A stretch of DNA of 64,000 nucleotides from Billgrantia montanilacus (GTDB taxonomy: Bacteria; Pseudomonadota; Gammaproteobacteria; Pseudomonadales; Halomonadaceae): the NCBI RefSeq assembly GCF_003336675.1, contig NZ_QPII01000017.1:1-64000 (forward strand), in the 5' to 3' direction. Each line of letters starts with the position of its first letter. Within the stretch, counting starts at the first letter, position 1. Below the pieces are notes generated by a model. The model made no database searches. It saw only the letters and a list, made by a program, of their open reading frames with translations, and was not told the origin of the DNA. Of this stretch, positions 9,017-20,573 are shown piece after piece. The translations under genes and the position numbers were made by a program.

Positions 9017-9817
9017 TTAGGGACGGGGGCAGTTGGGCGTTCGCCCCGCCTGCCGAGCCTGCTCGTAGCGCGCCATGGCGTTGCCCATCTCCGCCTGCAG
9101 GCCCTGCATGCGCTGGCCATGGCTGGGGTGGGTGGACATCCACTCCGGCGGGCGGGCGCCGCCCTGGGCGCTCATGTTCTCCCACAGTGCGACGCTGGCG
9201 CGCGGATCGAAGCCGGCATCGGCCATCAGGCGCAGGCCGATAACGTCGGCCTCGCTCTCGTGACGACGCGAGAAGGGCAGCATAATGCCGTACTGGGCGC
9301 CGAGGCCCAGTGCCCCCATCAGTTGATCTCCTCCCGGGCCCTGCAGGCCGGCGGCGGAGCCCAGTACCGACAGAGCAACCTGAGTCGAGGTCTGGGTCGA
9401 AACCCGCTCGTTGGCGTGACGTGCCAGCACGTGGCCGATCTCGTGGCCGATCACCGAGGCGAGCTGATCCTGGGTCTCGGCGATCGCGAGCAGGCCCGTG
9501 TTGACCCCCATGTAACCGCCGGGCAGAGCAAAAGCGTTGGCCTGCTCCGATTCGAAGACGCGGATCTGCCAGTCCTGGTTGCGCTCCCGCTCCGGCAGCA
9601 CGTCGACGATGGCACTGGCCACGCATTGGGCGTAGCGCTGCTGGGCCTGGCCAGCCGCCGGGAGGTCCTGCTGATACTGCGCGAAGGCCTCCTGGCCCAT
9701 CTGGTTGAGCTGCGCATCCGACATCAGCGTAAGCTGCTGGCGACCGGTAGGTGAAGTGGTACAGGCGGTAATGGTCATGGCCAGCGTGGCCACGGCAACA
9801 CAGCGAATCCAGCGCAT
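9017..9817 (-). CDS. M48 family metalloprotease lipoprotein
   Basis: 266 residues from the ATG at 9817. The N-terminus MRWIRCVAVATLAMTITAC is a lipoprotein signal with lipobox ITAC. The zinc site HEIGHVLARHA (HExxH) sits centrally, followed by ESEADVIGLRLMADAGFDP, which supplies the third zinc-binding Glu; this is the layout of LoiP/YggG-type periplasmic proteases. The C-terminal WMSTHPSHGQRMQGL is also typical. The likely role is turnover of damaged or misassembled envelope proteins. In-frame upstream codons exist but lack the signal peptide logic. It diverges from the ATPase gene at 9939. Confidence 0.88.
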   Translation of the reverse strand: MRWIRCVAVATLAMTITACTTSPTGRQQLTLMSDAQLNQMGQEAFAQYQQDLPAAGQAQQRYAQCVASAIVDVLPERERNQDWQIRVFESEQANAFALPGGYMGVNTGLLAIAETQDQLASVIGHEIGHVLARHANERVSTQTSTQVALSVLGSAAGLQGPGGDQLMGALGLGAQYGIMLPFSRRHESEADVIGLRLMADAGFDPRASVALWENMSAQGGARPPEWMSTHPSHGQRMQGLQAEMGNAMARYEQARQAGRTPNCPRP

Positions 9818-9938
9818 CGTTCTATACCTCTTCGGTTCAGATCCCTTGAGACCCTGGACGGGGATGACGGTTAGCCACAAGATACCCCGAACCGTCATAA
9901 GGTCAACCATGAACCGTGGAAGTCCCAAGGAGATGCCG

Positions 9939-10805
9939 ATGGATGCCGAGCTGAGCAGACGCCTGTCCCGCCTGCTGGATCATGTGGAGCACTGGTTGCC
10001 CCCGGTACCCGAGGAGGTCGACTGGGAGCGTGATGTGGCCGCCCTGTGGCAGCGCCACGCCCTGGGCGGTCGGCTGCTGCCGGTACCGCCCCGCGACGCC
10101 CTGGCGCTGGACGACCTGCTGGGCATCGAACGCCAGAAGCTGGCACTGATCGACAATACCCGCGCCTTCCTGCAGAAGCTGCCGGCCAATCACGCCCTGC
10201 TGTGGGGCTCCCGGGGCAGCGGCAAGTCGTCACTGATCCGTGCCCTGCTCAACAGCCTGGCGCCAGAGGGGCTGCGACTGGTCCAGGTCGATCGCCACGA
10301 TCTGTCCGGGTTGCCGACCCTGGTAGAGCAGCTGAGGCACCAGCCCCAGCGCTTCGTGGTCTACTGTGACGATCTCTCCTTCGAGGGCCACGATGATGCC
10401 TACAAGGCACTCAAGAGTGTGCTCGACGGTGCTTTGACCGGGCCGCCGGAGAACGTGCTGCTCTATGCCACCTCCAACCGCCGCCACCTGCTGCCTGAAT
10501 CGCTGTCGGACAATGAGGCGTCGCAGCTGGTGGGTGACGAGCTGCACCATGGCGATGCCGTGGAGGAGAAGATCTCGCTATCGGACCGTTTCGGCCTGTG
10601 GCTGGGCTTCTATCCCTTCAACCAGGACACCTACCTGGAGGCGTGCTGCCACTGGGTCACCCAGTTGGGTAGCGTCCGTGACTGGGGGGCAGAGGCCCGC
10701 GCCGAGGCAATCCGCTTCGCCACTCTGCGCGGCGGCAGAAGTGGCCGCGGGGCCTGGCAGTTCGCCAGCCACTGGGTTGGCCGCCGTCGCCTGCACGGGA
10801 AGTAG
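9939..10805 (+). CDS. DUF815-type AAA ATPase
   Basis: 288 residues from the ATG at 9939, which has AAGGAG six bases upstream; in-frame ATGs at 9909 and 9933 have worse spacing. The Walker A motif is GSRGSGKSSLIRAL near residue 85, preceded by LLGIERQKLALIDNTRAFL as in the DUF815 ATPases. Walker B is VVYCDDLSFE, and a sensor-like LLYATSNRRHLLPE follows. A second conserved block is LSDRFGLWLGFYPF. These are cytoplasmic AAA ATPases of unknown function; I know of no assigned substrate. Transcribed divergently from the M48 protease. Confidence 0.85.
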   Translation: MDAELSRRLSRLLDHVEHWLPPVPEEVDWERDVAALWQRHALGGRLLPVPPRDALALDDLLGIERQKLALIDNTRAFLQKLPANHALLWGSRGSGKSSLIRALLNSLAPEGLRLVQVDRHDLSGLPTLVEQLRHQPQRFVVYCDDLSFEGHDDAYKALKSVLDGALTGPPENVLLYATSNRRHLLPESLSDNEASQLVGDELHHGDAVEEKISLSDRFGLWLGFYPFNQDTYLEACCHWVTQLGSVRDWGAEARAEAIRFATLRGGRSGRGAWQFASHWVGRRRLHGK

Positions 10806-10838
10806 CCGCCAGACGCGCCGAGGCAGAGGGACGCCGGG

Positions 10839-10922
10839 GACAGGCCAGGAGGGGGTCCTACGCCATGGATGGCGTCGGTAGCGCCCAGGGAGGGGTTCAC
10901 AGCGCCCCCGAACTGGCCTGTC
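10839..10922. repeat. Structured GC-rich intergenic element
   Basis: Flanked by 10-base inverted arms GACAGGCCAG and CTGGCCTGTC, with an internal hairpin ACGCC-ATGGAT-GGCGT and GCGCC/GGGG blocks. It lies between the ATPase gene and the convergent lipoprotein gene. It appears once in this window. It resembles repeat elements I associate with Halomonas intergenic regions, from memory only. It may also serve as the terminator here. Confidence 0.5.
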
Positions 10923-10950
10923 GACGGGATCGCCCGGGTTTCGTCAGCGT

Positions 10951-11586
10951 TTACCTGCGAGGAATCAGTCTGCCGTCCTCTCCCACGCCCAGGCGGATGG
11001 TGGGGGTGAGCAGGCCTGCGGGCAGGGTCATGCCCAGGCCGCGTAGGTCGCCGGGGGTGATGGCCAGCTCGCTGCCGGCGGGCAGTTCGCCCTGGCTTGC
11101 CAGCTGGCTGGCCAGTTCCACCATGGGGGCCAGTCGCTCGCGGCCGCCGTCGAGCAGGTCGAAGGCCACCGGCAGGCGCAAGTTGGCATCCTCACCCGAA
11201 GTCAGGGTCACGTCCTGCTCGTAGTTGCCGCTGACCGGCTCGACGCCAGGCATGTCAAGCGTCCAGCGAAAGCCGGACATCTCCACCGCCGGCATCCCGG
11301 TGGGCAGCCCCAGGCCCATGGCCAGGGTTGCCTGCACCGGCAGGCTGCCGGCACCGAGGCTCGACAACGCCAGTGACATGATATCGCTGGTGTCGAGGCG
11401 GGCATCCACGGCGTAGGGGCCGATGCGCACCTCTTCCACTCCCAGGGAGGTGACAGCCAGGCGGAAGGCGAACAGGCCGGTCTGGGGGATGGCCAGGCAG
11501 CCGGTCAGCAGCCCCGCCAGGCACAGCGGCGCCAGCAGGCGCCAGCGTCGCTGGGAAAATTTCGGCAGTAAGCGGGTCAGGATCAT
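10951..11586 (-). CDS. Putative outer-membrane lipoprotein, unknown function
   Basis: 211 residues from the ATG at 11586, with AGGGAG upstream. The signal peptide ends in LAGLLTGC, a good lipobox. The body is rich in beta-prone stretches (VEEVRIGPYAVDARL, YEQDVTLTSGEDANLRLPV), which loosely recall LEA-type-2 (WHy) folds; this is weak. The gene has no operon partner; it is downstream of, and on the same strand as, der but 200 bases away. Function not assigned. Confidence 0.7.
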   Translation of the reverse strand: MILTRLLPKFSQRRWRLLAPLCLAGLLTGCLAIPQTGLFAFRLAVTSLGVEEVRIGPYAVDARLDTSDIMSLALSSLGAGSLPVQATLAMGLGLPTGMPAVEMSGFRWTLDMPGVEPVSGNYEQDVTLTSGEDANLRLPVAFDLLDGGRERLAPMVELASQLASQGELPAGSELAITPGDLRGLGMTLPAGLLTPTIRLGVGEDGRLIPRR

Positions 11587-11785
11587 GCAAGGGACTCCCT
11601 GCCCGGAAGGGCAGCAGCGGTGGATAAACGGGCGTATTTCAGGTTCGGCGGAGCTAGGTGTCAAGAAAAATTCCGCAACGGCGCGGTAACCGATAGGAAC
11701 AGGGCTCAACCGGAAAGGAAAATGACACGACAGGAAGCGGCACCGCAGGCCCGAGAGCCGACGGCACCTGACAAAAGAAGCGGGT

Positions 11786-13189
11786 TCAGCGACGGCTCTT
11801 GCGAGCCTCCTTGGTGCGGCCCAGCTCGCGCTTCTTGGCTTTCTCGCGATCGCTGGCGTCGGCCATGGGGTCGAAGGGATTGTTGCCGGAGCGGAATTCG
11901 AAGCGAATCGGCGTGCCGCGAACCTTGAGCACCTTGCGGAAGGTGTTGATCAGGTAGCGCTTGTAGGCTTCGGGAAGCGCCTCGGTCTGGTTGCCGTGCA
12001 CCACGATGATGGGCGGATTGCTGCCACCCTGATGCGCCATGCGTAGCTTGATGCGGCGGCCGTGCACCAGGGGGGGCGGATGCTGGCTGACCGCATCCTG
12101 CAGCAGCGTGGTGAGACGGTTGGTCGACCAGTGGCTGTTGGCGGAAGCGAAGGCGCGCTCGATGGAAGGATAGAGGTCGCCCACCGCCGTGCCGTGCAGG
12201 GCCGAAATGAAGTGCAGCTCGGCGTAGTCGGCGAAGCCCAGGCGGCGCTTGATCTCGGCGCGCATCTTCTCCTTGGCTTCGCTTTCCAGCCCGTCCCACT
12301 TGTTGACCGCCAGCACCAGGGCGCGCCCCGTGGTCAGCACATAGTCGAGCAGATGCAGGTCCTGCTCCACCAGGCCACTGCTGCCGTCCAGCACCATGAC
12401 GGCAACATGGCACTCCTTGATCGCTTCCAGGGTCTTGATGATCGAGAACTTTTCGAAGGACTCGCGGACGTTCTTGCGTCGCCGCACCCCGGCGGTATCG
12501 ATCAGCACATAGGGCTTGCCGCGGCGTTCGAAGGGAATCTCGATGGCGTCCCGAGTGGTCCCGGCTTCGTCGAAGACCACGACCCGTTCCTCGCCGAGCA
12601 GCCGATTGACCAGGGTCGACTTGCCCACGTTGGGGCGGCCGATCACGCCGATGCGGATCCCCTTGGTGCCGGTATCGGCGGGAATGCTCTCGTCGCGCTC
12701 GGGGAAGGGCTCGAGTACCGTCTCGATCAGGGTGGTGACGTTGCGACCGTGGGCCGCGGCGATGGCAAAGGGATCGCCCAGGCCCAGTGCCCAGAAGTCG
12801 GCCATGGCCGAGTGTTCTTCAAGGCCGTCGGTCTTGTTGACCACCAACCAGGTCTTCTTCTGGTTGACCCGCAGGTGGTTGGCGATGGCCTCGTCCGCCA
12901 CGTTGAGGCCGGCCCGGGCATCGACCATGAACAGCACGATGTCGGCCTCGTCGATGGCCGCCAGCGACTGTTCTGCCATGGCGGCGTCGATGCCTTCCTC
13001 GTCGCCGCTGATGCCCCCGGTGTCGATCACCGTATAGCTCTTGTTGCCAAGCAGCCCGTTACCGTACTTGCGGTCACGGGTGAGGCCCGGGAAGTCAGCC
13101 ACCAGAGCGTCCCGCGAGCGGGTCAGGCGGTTGAACAGGGTCGACTTGCCCACATTGGGCCGGCCGACCAGGGCAATCACAGGCGTCAT
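11786..13189 (-). CDS. der: Ribosome biogenesis GTPase Der (EngA)
   Basis: 467 residues with two tandem GTPase domains and a C-terminal KH-like domain, the Der layout. G1 loops: [15 protein letters not shown] at the start and [15 protein letters not shown] in the second domain. G3 motifs: DTGGISG and DTAGVRRR. G4 motifs: NKTDGL and NKWDGL. It acts in late 50S subunit assembly. The ATG at 13189 overlaps the bamB stop by four bases (ATGA). The open frame continues upstream, but that stretch is bamB in another frame. The lysine/arginine-rich tail ([16 protein letters not shown]) is usual. Confidence 0.96.
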   Translation of the reverse strand: MTPVIALVGRPNVGKSTLFNRLTRSRDALVADFPGLTRDRKYGNGLLGNKSYTVIDTGGISGDEEGIDAAMAEQSLAAIDEADIVLFMVDARAGLNVADEAIANHLRVNQKKTWLVVNKTDGLEEHSAMADFWALGLGDPFAIAAAHGRNVTTLIETVLEPFPERDESIPADTGTKGIRIGVIGRPNVGKSTLVNRLLGEERVVVFDEAGTTRDAIEIPFERRGKPYVLIDTAGVRRRKNVRESFEKFSIIKTLEAIKECHVAVMVLDGSSGLVEQDLHLLDYVLTTGRALVLAVNKWDGLESEAKEKMRAEIKRRLGFADYAELHFISALHGTAVGDLYPSIERAFASANSHWSTNRLTTLLQDAVSQHPPPLVHGRRIKLRMAHQGGSNPPIIVVHGNQTEALPEAYKRYLINTFRKVLKVRGTPIRFEFRSGNNPFDPMADASDREKAKKRELGRTKEARKSRR

Positions 13190-14352
13190 CGGCGAATGTC
13201 CAGGGCTTCCAGGCGACCGTTGTTGGTCAGCACATAGATGCGCCGCGCGTCGGTGACAGGCCGTACGCTGATGCCCGATCTGTCGATGCGGGTCCGGGCG
13301 CTGAAGCGGCCGGTCTGGGTATCGACCAGGTGCAGGTAGCCCTCGAAGTCGCCCACCACCAGGTTGCCGCCGGCGAAGGCGGGGGCGGTAAGCCAGCGGC
13401 CTTCGAGGTCGCGGTTGCGCCACACTTCATCGCCGCTTCGCGCATCCAGGGCGATCAGGTGACTGGCTTCGTTGACGGTGAAGAGACGATCACCGACCAG
13501 GACCGGTGTCAGGTGGCTGGAGTGTTCACGCTCCCACAGGATCTCGCCGGTGTTGGCCTGCAGGGCCACCAGGCGGCCGTTGTAACTGGTCACGAACAGG
13601 CGCCCATCCGGCGTCAGCACCGGTTGGCCACCCAGATCGACCATGCGATCGATCTCGCTGCGGCCCTGAGGCACGGCAATGCGCCGTTCCCACAGGGGCT
13701 GACCACTGCGATTGTCCAGGGTGACCAGGCGACCATTGGCGAAACCGGCGAAGGTCACCGGATCGATCACCGAGGGCGTGCCGGTACCGCGCAGGGTAAG
13801 GGCGGGTTCGGTGGTGCTGTGTGACCAGCGCTCCTGGCCGTTGCTGCGGTCCAGGGCGGTGACGCTGCCGTCGACGCTCTGGACTACCAGCAGCTGTTGG
13901 GTAGGCTGGGGGGCGGCCAATACTTCACTGGGCACCCGTGAGCGCCACAGCACGTCGCCATCGGACTGACTGAGCGCCAGCACTTCACCATTTCGCGTGC
14001 CCAGGTAGATCTCCCCGGCCACGGCGGTCAGGGCGCTGGAAACGCCGATCTCGAGGTCCTTCTGCCACAGTCGGCTGCCGCTGTCAGCGTCGAATGCCAT
14101 CACCCGACCGCGTTCGTCGGCGGCATAAAGGGTGCCATCATCCAGCGACGGGGCGATGGGGTACTCGGCCCGCCCCAGACCCTGTCCGACCCGCTGTCGC
14201 CAGTCGCTGTCGAGCTGAGCGGTGGCGTCGAAGCGAGATAGCTCCTTGGGCGAGTAGCGGGGCTCCGGCTTGCTGGCGCAACCGGCCAGCAGGCCGACGG
14301 TGAGCGTGGCGACAATGGCCAGGGATGCCTTGTGCCGCATGACAGAAATCAT
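13186..14352 (-). CDS. bamB: Outer membrane assembly lipoprotein BamB
   Basis: 388 residues. The N-terminus has a lipoprotein signal ending [11 protein letters not shown]. The rest is a series of ~40-residue PQQ-like beta-propeller blades ([50 protein letters not shown]). BamB is the scaffold subunit of the BAM complex on the inner face of the outer membrane. The order hisS-yfgM-bamB-der is conserved in gammaproteobacteria. It overlaps yfgM and der by four bases each. An ATG four codons in (14340) is an alternative start. Confidence 0.93.
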   Translation of the reverse strand: MISVMRHKASLAIVATLTVGLLAGCASKPEPRYSPKELSRFDATAQLDSDWRQRVGQGLGRAEYPIAPSLDDGTLYAADERGRVMAFDADSGSRLWQKDLEIGVSSALTAVAGEIYLGTRNGEVLALSQSDGDVLWRSRVPSEVLAAPQPTQQLLVVQSVDGSVTALDRSNGQERWSHSTTEPALTLRGTGTPSVIDPVTFAGFANGRLVTLDNRSGQPLWERRIAVPQGRSEIDRMVDLGGQPVLTPDGRLFVTSYNGRLVALQANTGEILWEREHSSHLTPVLVGDRLFTVNEASHLIALDARSGDEVWRNRDLEGRWLTAPAFAGGNLVVGDFEGYLHLVDTQTGRFSARTRIDRSGISVRPVTDARRIYVLTNNGRLEALDIRR

Positions 14353-15008
14353 AGTATCGCCTCTTCAACGCCAAGGTCTTCCAGCTTGAGCTGGACACCG
14401 TAGATCGGTTGGTCACGCTGTTCGGCGTGGGCAAGTGCTTCACGCCAGGCCTCGCGCGCCTGGTCCTGGCGGCCCAGCGCGAGCTGGGCGTCGCCGCGGA
14501 TATCGGCTCGCTGGGCAGCAAGTGCCTCCGGGATGCCACTGTCGAGGGTCTCGAGCGCCGCTTCGGCATCGCCCTGGGCCACCTGCAGGCGTGCCAGGCG
14601 CAGCCGCGCCAGGCCCTGGAGGTAGTCGCGTCCGCTGTTCTCGATCACCGCCCGCAAGGCGGCCTGTGCGGCATCGTAGTCGTCCTGGGCTACCGCCAGG
14701 CGAGCGTCGATCAGCCGCGCCATGTCGGCATAGAGCGTGCGGCCGTGGTTGTCGACGATCTCGTCGGCCAGCGCGCGGGCCTGGGCGAGGTTTTCGTCGT
14801 CCTGCCCTTCCGCGTCGGCCAGGTTGACCAGCTGCTGGTAGCGCAGCGAGGCCGCCTCGGCCTGGTTTTCCTGGTAGTTCTGCCAGGCGTTCCAGCCGAA
14901 TATGCCGGCGGCGGCGAGGGCCACACCGGCGATCAGCGCGGTGCCGTTCTCCTTCCACCATCGCTTGATGGCATCCAGCTGCTCTTCTTCGGTTCTCAGC
15001 TCCGCCAC
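14349..15008 (-). CDS. yfgM: YfgM/tetratricopeptide-like membrane protein
   Basis: 219 residues. A short cytoplasmic start (MAELRTEEEQLDAIKRWWKENG) precedes one transmembrane helix (ALIAGVALAAAGIFGWNAW), then a helical TPR-like periplasmic domain. This is the DUF2133/YfgM layout. In E. coli, YfgM works beside the SecYEG-associated chaperone PpiD in periplasmic protein folding. Encoded between hisS and bamB as usual. Confidence 0.9.
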   Translation of the reverse strand: MAELRTEEEQLDAIKRWWKENGTALIAGVALAAAGIFGWNAWQNYQENQAEAASLRYQQLVNLADAEGQDDENLAQARALADEIVDNHGRTLYADMARLIDARLAVAQDDYDAAQAALRAVIENSGRDYLQGLARLRLARLQVAQGDAEAALETLDSGIPEALAAQRADIRGDAQLALGRQDQAREAWREALAHAEQRDQPIYGVQLKLEDLGVEEAIL

Positions 15009-15055
15009 GGGCGGTCTCCTCTACGGCATGTCTGGTTCGGTGTCAGGCGGTCGTG

Positions 15056-16395
<1,340 letters not shown>

Positions 16396-16399
<4 letters not shown>

Positions 16400-17511
16400 T
16401 GGCCGCGGACGATCACATCCTGTTCGGCCTGCTCTTTCTCGCGTACCCGTTCGCGAATCAAGCGTTCTAGGTCATCGACCAGATTGTCGTTGCGCAGCTT
16501 GGAGGCTGGCTTGCCGTCGATGTAGACGAGGTTGGCGGGCGAGCCACCGGTGAGGCCGACATCGACCTCCTTGGCCTCGCCCGGGCCGTTGACCACGCAG
16601 CCGATCACGGAGACGTTGAGAGGTGTCATGATGTCCTCGAGCCGTTCCTCGAGGGCGTTCATGGTGCCGATGACATCGAAATTCTGGCGCGAACAGCTGG
16701 GGCAGGCGATGAAGTTGATGCCCTTGGCGCGCAGGCGCAGGCTCTTGAGCATGTCGAAGCCGACCTTGATCTCCTCGACCGGGTCGGCGGCGAGCGAAAC
16801 ACGAATCGTGTCGCCGATACCGTCCATCAGCAGCATGCCCAGGCCAATGGATGACTTCACCGTACCGGAGCGCAGCCCCCCCGCCTCGGTGATGCCCAGG
16901 TGCAGCGGCTGCTCGATCTGGGTGGCAAGCTGGCGGTAGGCGGCCACCGCCATGAACACGTCCGAGGCCTTGACGCTGACCTTGTATTCCTGGAAATCGA
17001 GGCGGTCGAGGTGGTCGATATGGCGCATGGCCGACTCCACCAGGGCTGCCGGTGTCGGCTCGCCATATTTCTTCTGCAGATCCTTCTCCAGCGAACCGGC
17101 ATTGACGCCGATGCGGATCGGGATGCCATTGTCCCTGGCGGCGCTGACCACGGCGCGAACCCGCTCTTCCTTGCCGATGTTGCCGGGGTTGATACGCAGG
17201 CAGTCGACGCCGAGCTCGGCGACGCGCAGGGCGATCTTGTAGTCGAAATGGATATCGGCCACCAGCGGCACTTCGACCTCGCGCTTGATGCGGCCGAAGG
17301 TCTCGGCGGCCTCCATGGTCGGCACCGAAACCCTCACGATGTCGGCCCCGGCGGCTTCCAGTTGGCGTATCTGGGCCACGGTGGCGGCTACGTCCAGGGT
17401 GTCGGTGTTGGTCATGCTCTGCACGGAGATGGGGGCGTCTCCCCCTACCGCAACCTTGCCGACATGGATCTGGCGGGACTTGCGTCGAATGATGGGCGAT
17501 TGAGCGTGCAT
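16396..17511 (-). CDS. ispG: 4-hydroxy-3-methylbut-2-enyl diphosphate synthase IspG
   Basis: 371 residues, usual size. It is the penultimate step of the MEP isoprenoid pathway, a [4Fe-4S] enzyme. The TIM barrel opens with [13 protein letters not shown]. The cluster ligands are in [12 protein letters not shown] and [16 protein letters not shown], where the ENGPGE-type Glu is also present. Since it needs an iron-sulfur cluster, it depends on the reduced isc locus downstream in this report or on another assembly system. It overlaps hisS by four bases. Confidence 0.96.
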
Positions 17512-17521
17512 GGTGACGGAA

Positions 17522-18514
17522 TCATTCTCCCAGAGTGAAGCGGGCGACGTTGTTGGCGCCGGCGCGGGCAGCGAGATCGACCGGTTCGCCGCGCCATATC
17601 AGCTCGACGCCGGTGGCATTGCCGATGGTCATGCGGAAAGGCGGATCGCCTTCCACGCTGGCGGTGGTGCCGGCTTCCTGGAGGCCGACGAAGATGCGCT
17701 GGTTGTTGGCATCGAAGATCTCGGTCCAGGACTGTTCGTTGAAGGTCAACTGCAGTTCCCGCACGTCACCGGCGGTCGGGGCCTCGGTGGTCTCGGGCTC
17801 CTCCTCGGTGACGATGTCGGGGGTCTCGACTTCATCTTCGGTCACCGGCTCGAGGTCTGCGGCAATCGGTTCGTCGGTCTCGCCGGCCCCGGCAAGCCGC
17901 TCGGCCCCGTCCGGTTCGACCTGCGGAGAGGGGGCGGCGGGGGCCTGGGTGCCGATCGGGTCGACGCCTTCCTCGGGCAATGGTGGCAGGGACTCCTCGA
18001 CCTCGGCGCGCGGCTCCTCTTCCACCACGGTAGTGGTGCCATCGAGGTTGTCCACCGAGACGGGGTTGCTGTCGTCGAAGTCAAACAGCTCGTTTCCCCC
18101 CCGGCTCTGCCACCACACCAGGGTCAGGCCGATCAGCCCGGCAATGACCAGCAGGGTCACCAGCTTGAACAGCCAGGCGCCGATACGGGAGGGGGGGCGG
18201 GAGACGTTCACCGGGGTGACCCGCTGTTCCATTTCCTGACTGCTGAAGCGACTGGCATAGGATTCGAGGACAGGCCCATCGTCCATGCCCAGCAGGCGGG
18301 CATAGGCGCGCAGGTAGCCGCGACGGTAGGCGGCGACCGGGATCTGGTCGTAGTTGTCCTCTTCCAGTCCGCTGACGACGGCTGGCCGCAGGTTGAGCGC
18401 AGTAGCGACTTCTTCCCGGGAGAGACCCTGGGTCTCTCGCTCGCGGCGCAGCAGTTCGCCGGGCGAGGCCTGGGACCCGAAGTCGACCGTATCGATATTG
18501 TGAGTGTCGCTCAT
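17522..18514 (-). CDS. rodZ: Cytoskeleton protein RodZ
   Basis: 330 residues. N-terminal Xre-type helix-turn-helix ([21 protein letters not shown]), which binds MreB in known RodZ proteins. A basic region precedes one transmembrane helix ([22 protein letters not shown], ~110-130), then a long acidic Pro/Glu/Thr-rich linker and a C-terminal beta domain (DUF4115; [19 protein letters not shown]). RodZ anchors MreB to the inner membrane for rod shape. Placed between pilW and ispG as in Pseudomonas. Confidence 0.93.
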   Translation of the reverse strand: MSDTHNIDTVDFGSQASPGELLRRERETQGLSREEVATALNLRPAVVSGLEEDNYDQIPVAAYRRGYLRAYARLLGMDDGPVLESYASRFSSQEMEQRVTPVNVSRPPSRIGAWLFKLVTLLVIAGLIGLTLVWWQSRGGNELFDFDDSNPVSVDNLDGTTTVVEEEPRAEVEESLPPLPEEGVDPIGTQAPAAPSPQVEPDGAERLAGAGETDEPIAADLEPVTEDEVETPDIVTEEEPETTEAPTAGDVRELQLTFNEQSWTEIFDANNQRIFVGLQEAGTTASVEGDPPFRMTIGNATGVELIWRGEPVDLAARAGANNVARFTLGE

Positions 18515-18544
18515 GGCTGAGCATCCTTCGTCATGAATCGTTGA

Positions 18545-19279
18545 TCAAGGGGCGTCACTTAGGGTGTCCGGGTCAGGGGTGACGGCCGTGTTCCCGCTAC
18601 GGGCCACGGCGATTTCGTTGGCCAGCGCCTGGGCGTTCGGTGTCATGCCCGCCAGCCGGATAAAGGCATCCAGCTGCTGGTGGGCACGCTCCGGATTCCC
18701 CAGCGTCAGCTCCAGTTCTGCCAGCGCGAAGTAACTTCTCGGACTGCGCGGCTCGAGGCTCTGGGCGCGCTCGAGGCTGCTGCGGGCTTTGGTCAGGTCT
18801 CCCATCTCCCAATGGCACTGCCCCAAGTTGGCAAACAGCTGGGCACGGTTGGCGTACTCGGTATCGCGGGAGGCCAGCTCGAGCTGCTCGCAGGCTTCGG
18901 CGATGCGGCCCTTGTCATAGAGAAAGGCGGCGTAGTTGTTGCGCGCACGGCTGTAATCGGGGTCGGCCTTCAGAGCTTGCTGGAAGGTCTCGTTGGCCAG
19001 TTCGTCCTCGCCCTGCCGCTGGTAGACAATGGCCATGGCCTGAAGTGCCTGAGGATTTCGCGCATCGCTCTCCAGGGCGCGATTGAGTGCCGCAATGGCG
19101 CGCGGTAGGTTGTTCTGCTCCAGGTAGGCCATGCCCAGCTCGGTAAACGCCTCGGCGGGGGTGCTGCCGTCGCCCCGCTCGGCCTGGCTGGCACAGCCGG
19201 ACAGCCACAGCGACCCGGCGAGCAACGCTATCAGCGAAAGCGGCCTGAGTCGTGAAGGCAGGGAGGGGCAGCGCGTCAT
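18545..19279 (-). CDS. pilW: Type IV pilus biogenesis lipoprotein PilW/PilF
   Basis: 244 residues from the ATG at 19279, chosen because GAGGA lies just upstream; an ATG at 19294 is also open. Signal peptide with lipobox LSGCAS. The mature part is TPR repeats (AFTELGMAYLEQNNLPRAIAALNRAL, NYAAFLYDKGRIAEACEQLE, FALAELELTLGNPERAHQQL). PilF/PilW is the pilotin needed for PilQ secretin assembly. No other pilus gene is in the window, but this location beside rlmN is standard. Confidence 0.88.
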   Translation of the reverse strand: MTRCPSLPSRLRPLSLIALLAGSLWLSGCASQAERGDGSTPAEAFTELGMAYLEQNNLPRAIAALNRALESDARNPQALQAMAIVYQRQGEDELANETFQQALKADPDYSRARNNYAAFLYDKGRIAEACEQLELASRDTEYANRAQLFANLGQCHWEMGDLTKARSSLERAQSLEPRSPRSYFALAELELTLGNPERAHQQLDAFIRLAGMTPNAQALANEIAVARSGNTAVTPDPDTLSDAP

Positions 19280-19378
19280 GGCATCCTCATGCAAAGAGCT
19301 CGTCGGCAGTGGTGGTGGGTAAAAAAAGCCTGTCCATCAAAGCGCCGTGACGTGTTGAAGTCAAGGCGCCCGCCTGCT

Positions 19379-20503
19379 TCAGTCGGCGTCGATCTGTATC
19401 GAGCGGATATAGCGTTCATGCCGTTTGGTACGATCCTTCACCCGACCCACCAGTTGGCCACAGGCGGCATCGATGTCGTCGCCGCGTGTGCTGCGAACCG
19501 GGGCCGTGTAGCCCAGTTCGTAGAGCCACTGCTGAAATCGCATGGTCTGGTTGCGTGACGGCGTCTCGTAGCCCGAGTGGGGGAAGGGGTTGAAGGGAAT
19601 CAGGTTGATCTTGCACGGCAGTTCGCGCAGCAGTTCGGCGAGCTGTACGGCATGCTCCTGCTGATCGTTGACGTCCTTGATCAGGGTATATTCGATGGTC
19701 ACCATCCGCCTGTCGTCGCACTTGGCGAGATAGCGCTGACAGGCGTCCAGCAGGGCACGAATGTTGTACTTGCGGTTCAGCGGAACCAGCTCGCTGCGCA
19801 GCTCGTCGGTGGCGGCATGCAGCGAAATGGCCAGGCTCACATCGAGCTCGTCGCCTAGCTTGTCGAGCATCGGCACCACCCCGGAGGTGGAGAGAGTGAC
19901 GCGACGCTTGGAGAGGCCGTAGCCGTTGTCGTCCAGCATCAGCTTCATGGCCGGTACGACGTTGTCGTAGTTCATCAACGGCTCGCCCATGCCCATCATC
20001 ACCACGTTGGTGACCGGACGGTTGGCGGTGTCGCGGCGCGGTCCGAAGCTGTTGCTCGCCACCCAGACCTGGCCGATGATCTCGGCGCTGGAGAGGTTGC
20101 GTTGAAAGCCCTGCTTTCCGGTGGAGCAGAAGCTGCAGTCCAGTGAGCAGCCGACCTGGGAGGAGACGCACAAGGTGCGCCGCTTGCCGTTCTCTGCCGG
20201 AATCAGCACGGTCTCCACATAGGTGCCGTCCTCCACTTCCAGCACCCACTTGCGGGTGCCGTCGCTGGAGGTGCCCTCATAGACCACCGCGGGCCCACGA
20301 ATCTCGGCCACCTCGGCCAGGCGCGTGCGCAGCGCCTTGGACAGGTTGGTCATGGCTGCGAAATCGTCGCAGCCTTCGTGGTGAATCCATTTCATCACCT
20401 GGGCGGCACGAAACTTCTTCTCGCCGATGGAGAGGAAGAACGCTTCCATCTCTTCACGAGTCATGCCGAGCAGATTGGTGCGTTGGGGAGCGGTGGCGGT
20501 CAT
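19379..20503 (-). CDS. rlmN: Dual-specificity RNA methyltransferase RlmN
   Basis: 374 residues. Radical SAM enzyme that makes m2A2503 in 23S rRNA and m2A37 in some tRNAs. Cluster motif CSLDCSFC (CxxxCxxC) within [19 protein letters not shown]. The downstream [11 protein letters not shown] and the C-terminal DIDAACGQL, whose Cys is the second catalytic cysteine, are present. The chosen ATG (20503; [15 protein letters not shown]) matches the family; 75 further in-frame upstream codons overlap ndk and are not part of the protein. Confidence 0.96.
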   Translation of the reverse strand: MTATAPQRTNLLGMTREEMEAFFLSIGEKKFRAAQVMKWIHHEGCDDFAAMTNLSKALRTRLAEVAEIRGPAVVYEGTSSDGTRKWVLEVEDGTYVETVLIPAENGKRRTLCVSSQVGCSLDCSFCSTGKQGFQRNLSSAEIIGQVWVASNSFGPRRDTANRPVTNVVMMGMGEPLMNYDNVVPAMKLMLDDNGYGLSKRRVTLSTSGVVPMLDKLGDELDVSLAISLHAATDELRSELVPLNRKYNIRALLDACQRYLAKCDDRRMVTIEYTLIKDVNDQQEHAVQLAELLRELPCKINLIPFNPFPHSGYETPSRNQTMRFQQWLYELGYTAPVRSTRGDDIDAACGQLVGRVKDRTKRHERYIRSIQIDAD

Positions 20504-20573
20504 GGCATCACGGACATCGGAGGGACAGGGGCGGGGGCGAAAAGCCCCCGCGGAGGCAAGCCTGGCGTGTGGC

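Noticed and set aside
13190-13423. N-terminal extension of der by 78 codons
   Set aside because: That stretch is bamB in another frame; der begins at [12 protein letters not shown] in all homologues.
17510-18520. 336-codon plus-strand frame opposite rodZ
   Set aside because: Product is a low-complexity Gly/Asp/Val sequence mirroring rodZ codons; rodZ has all its domains.
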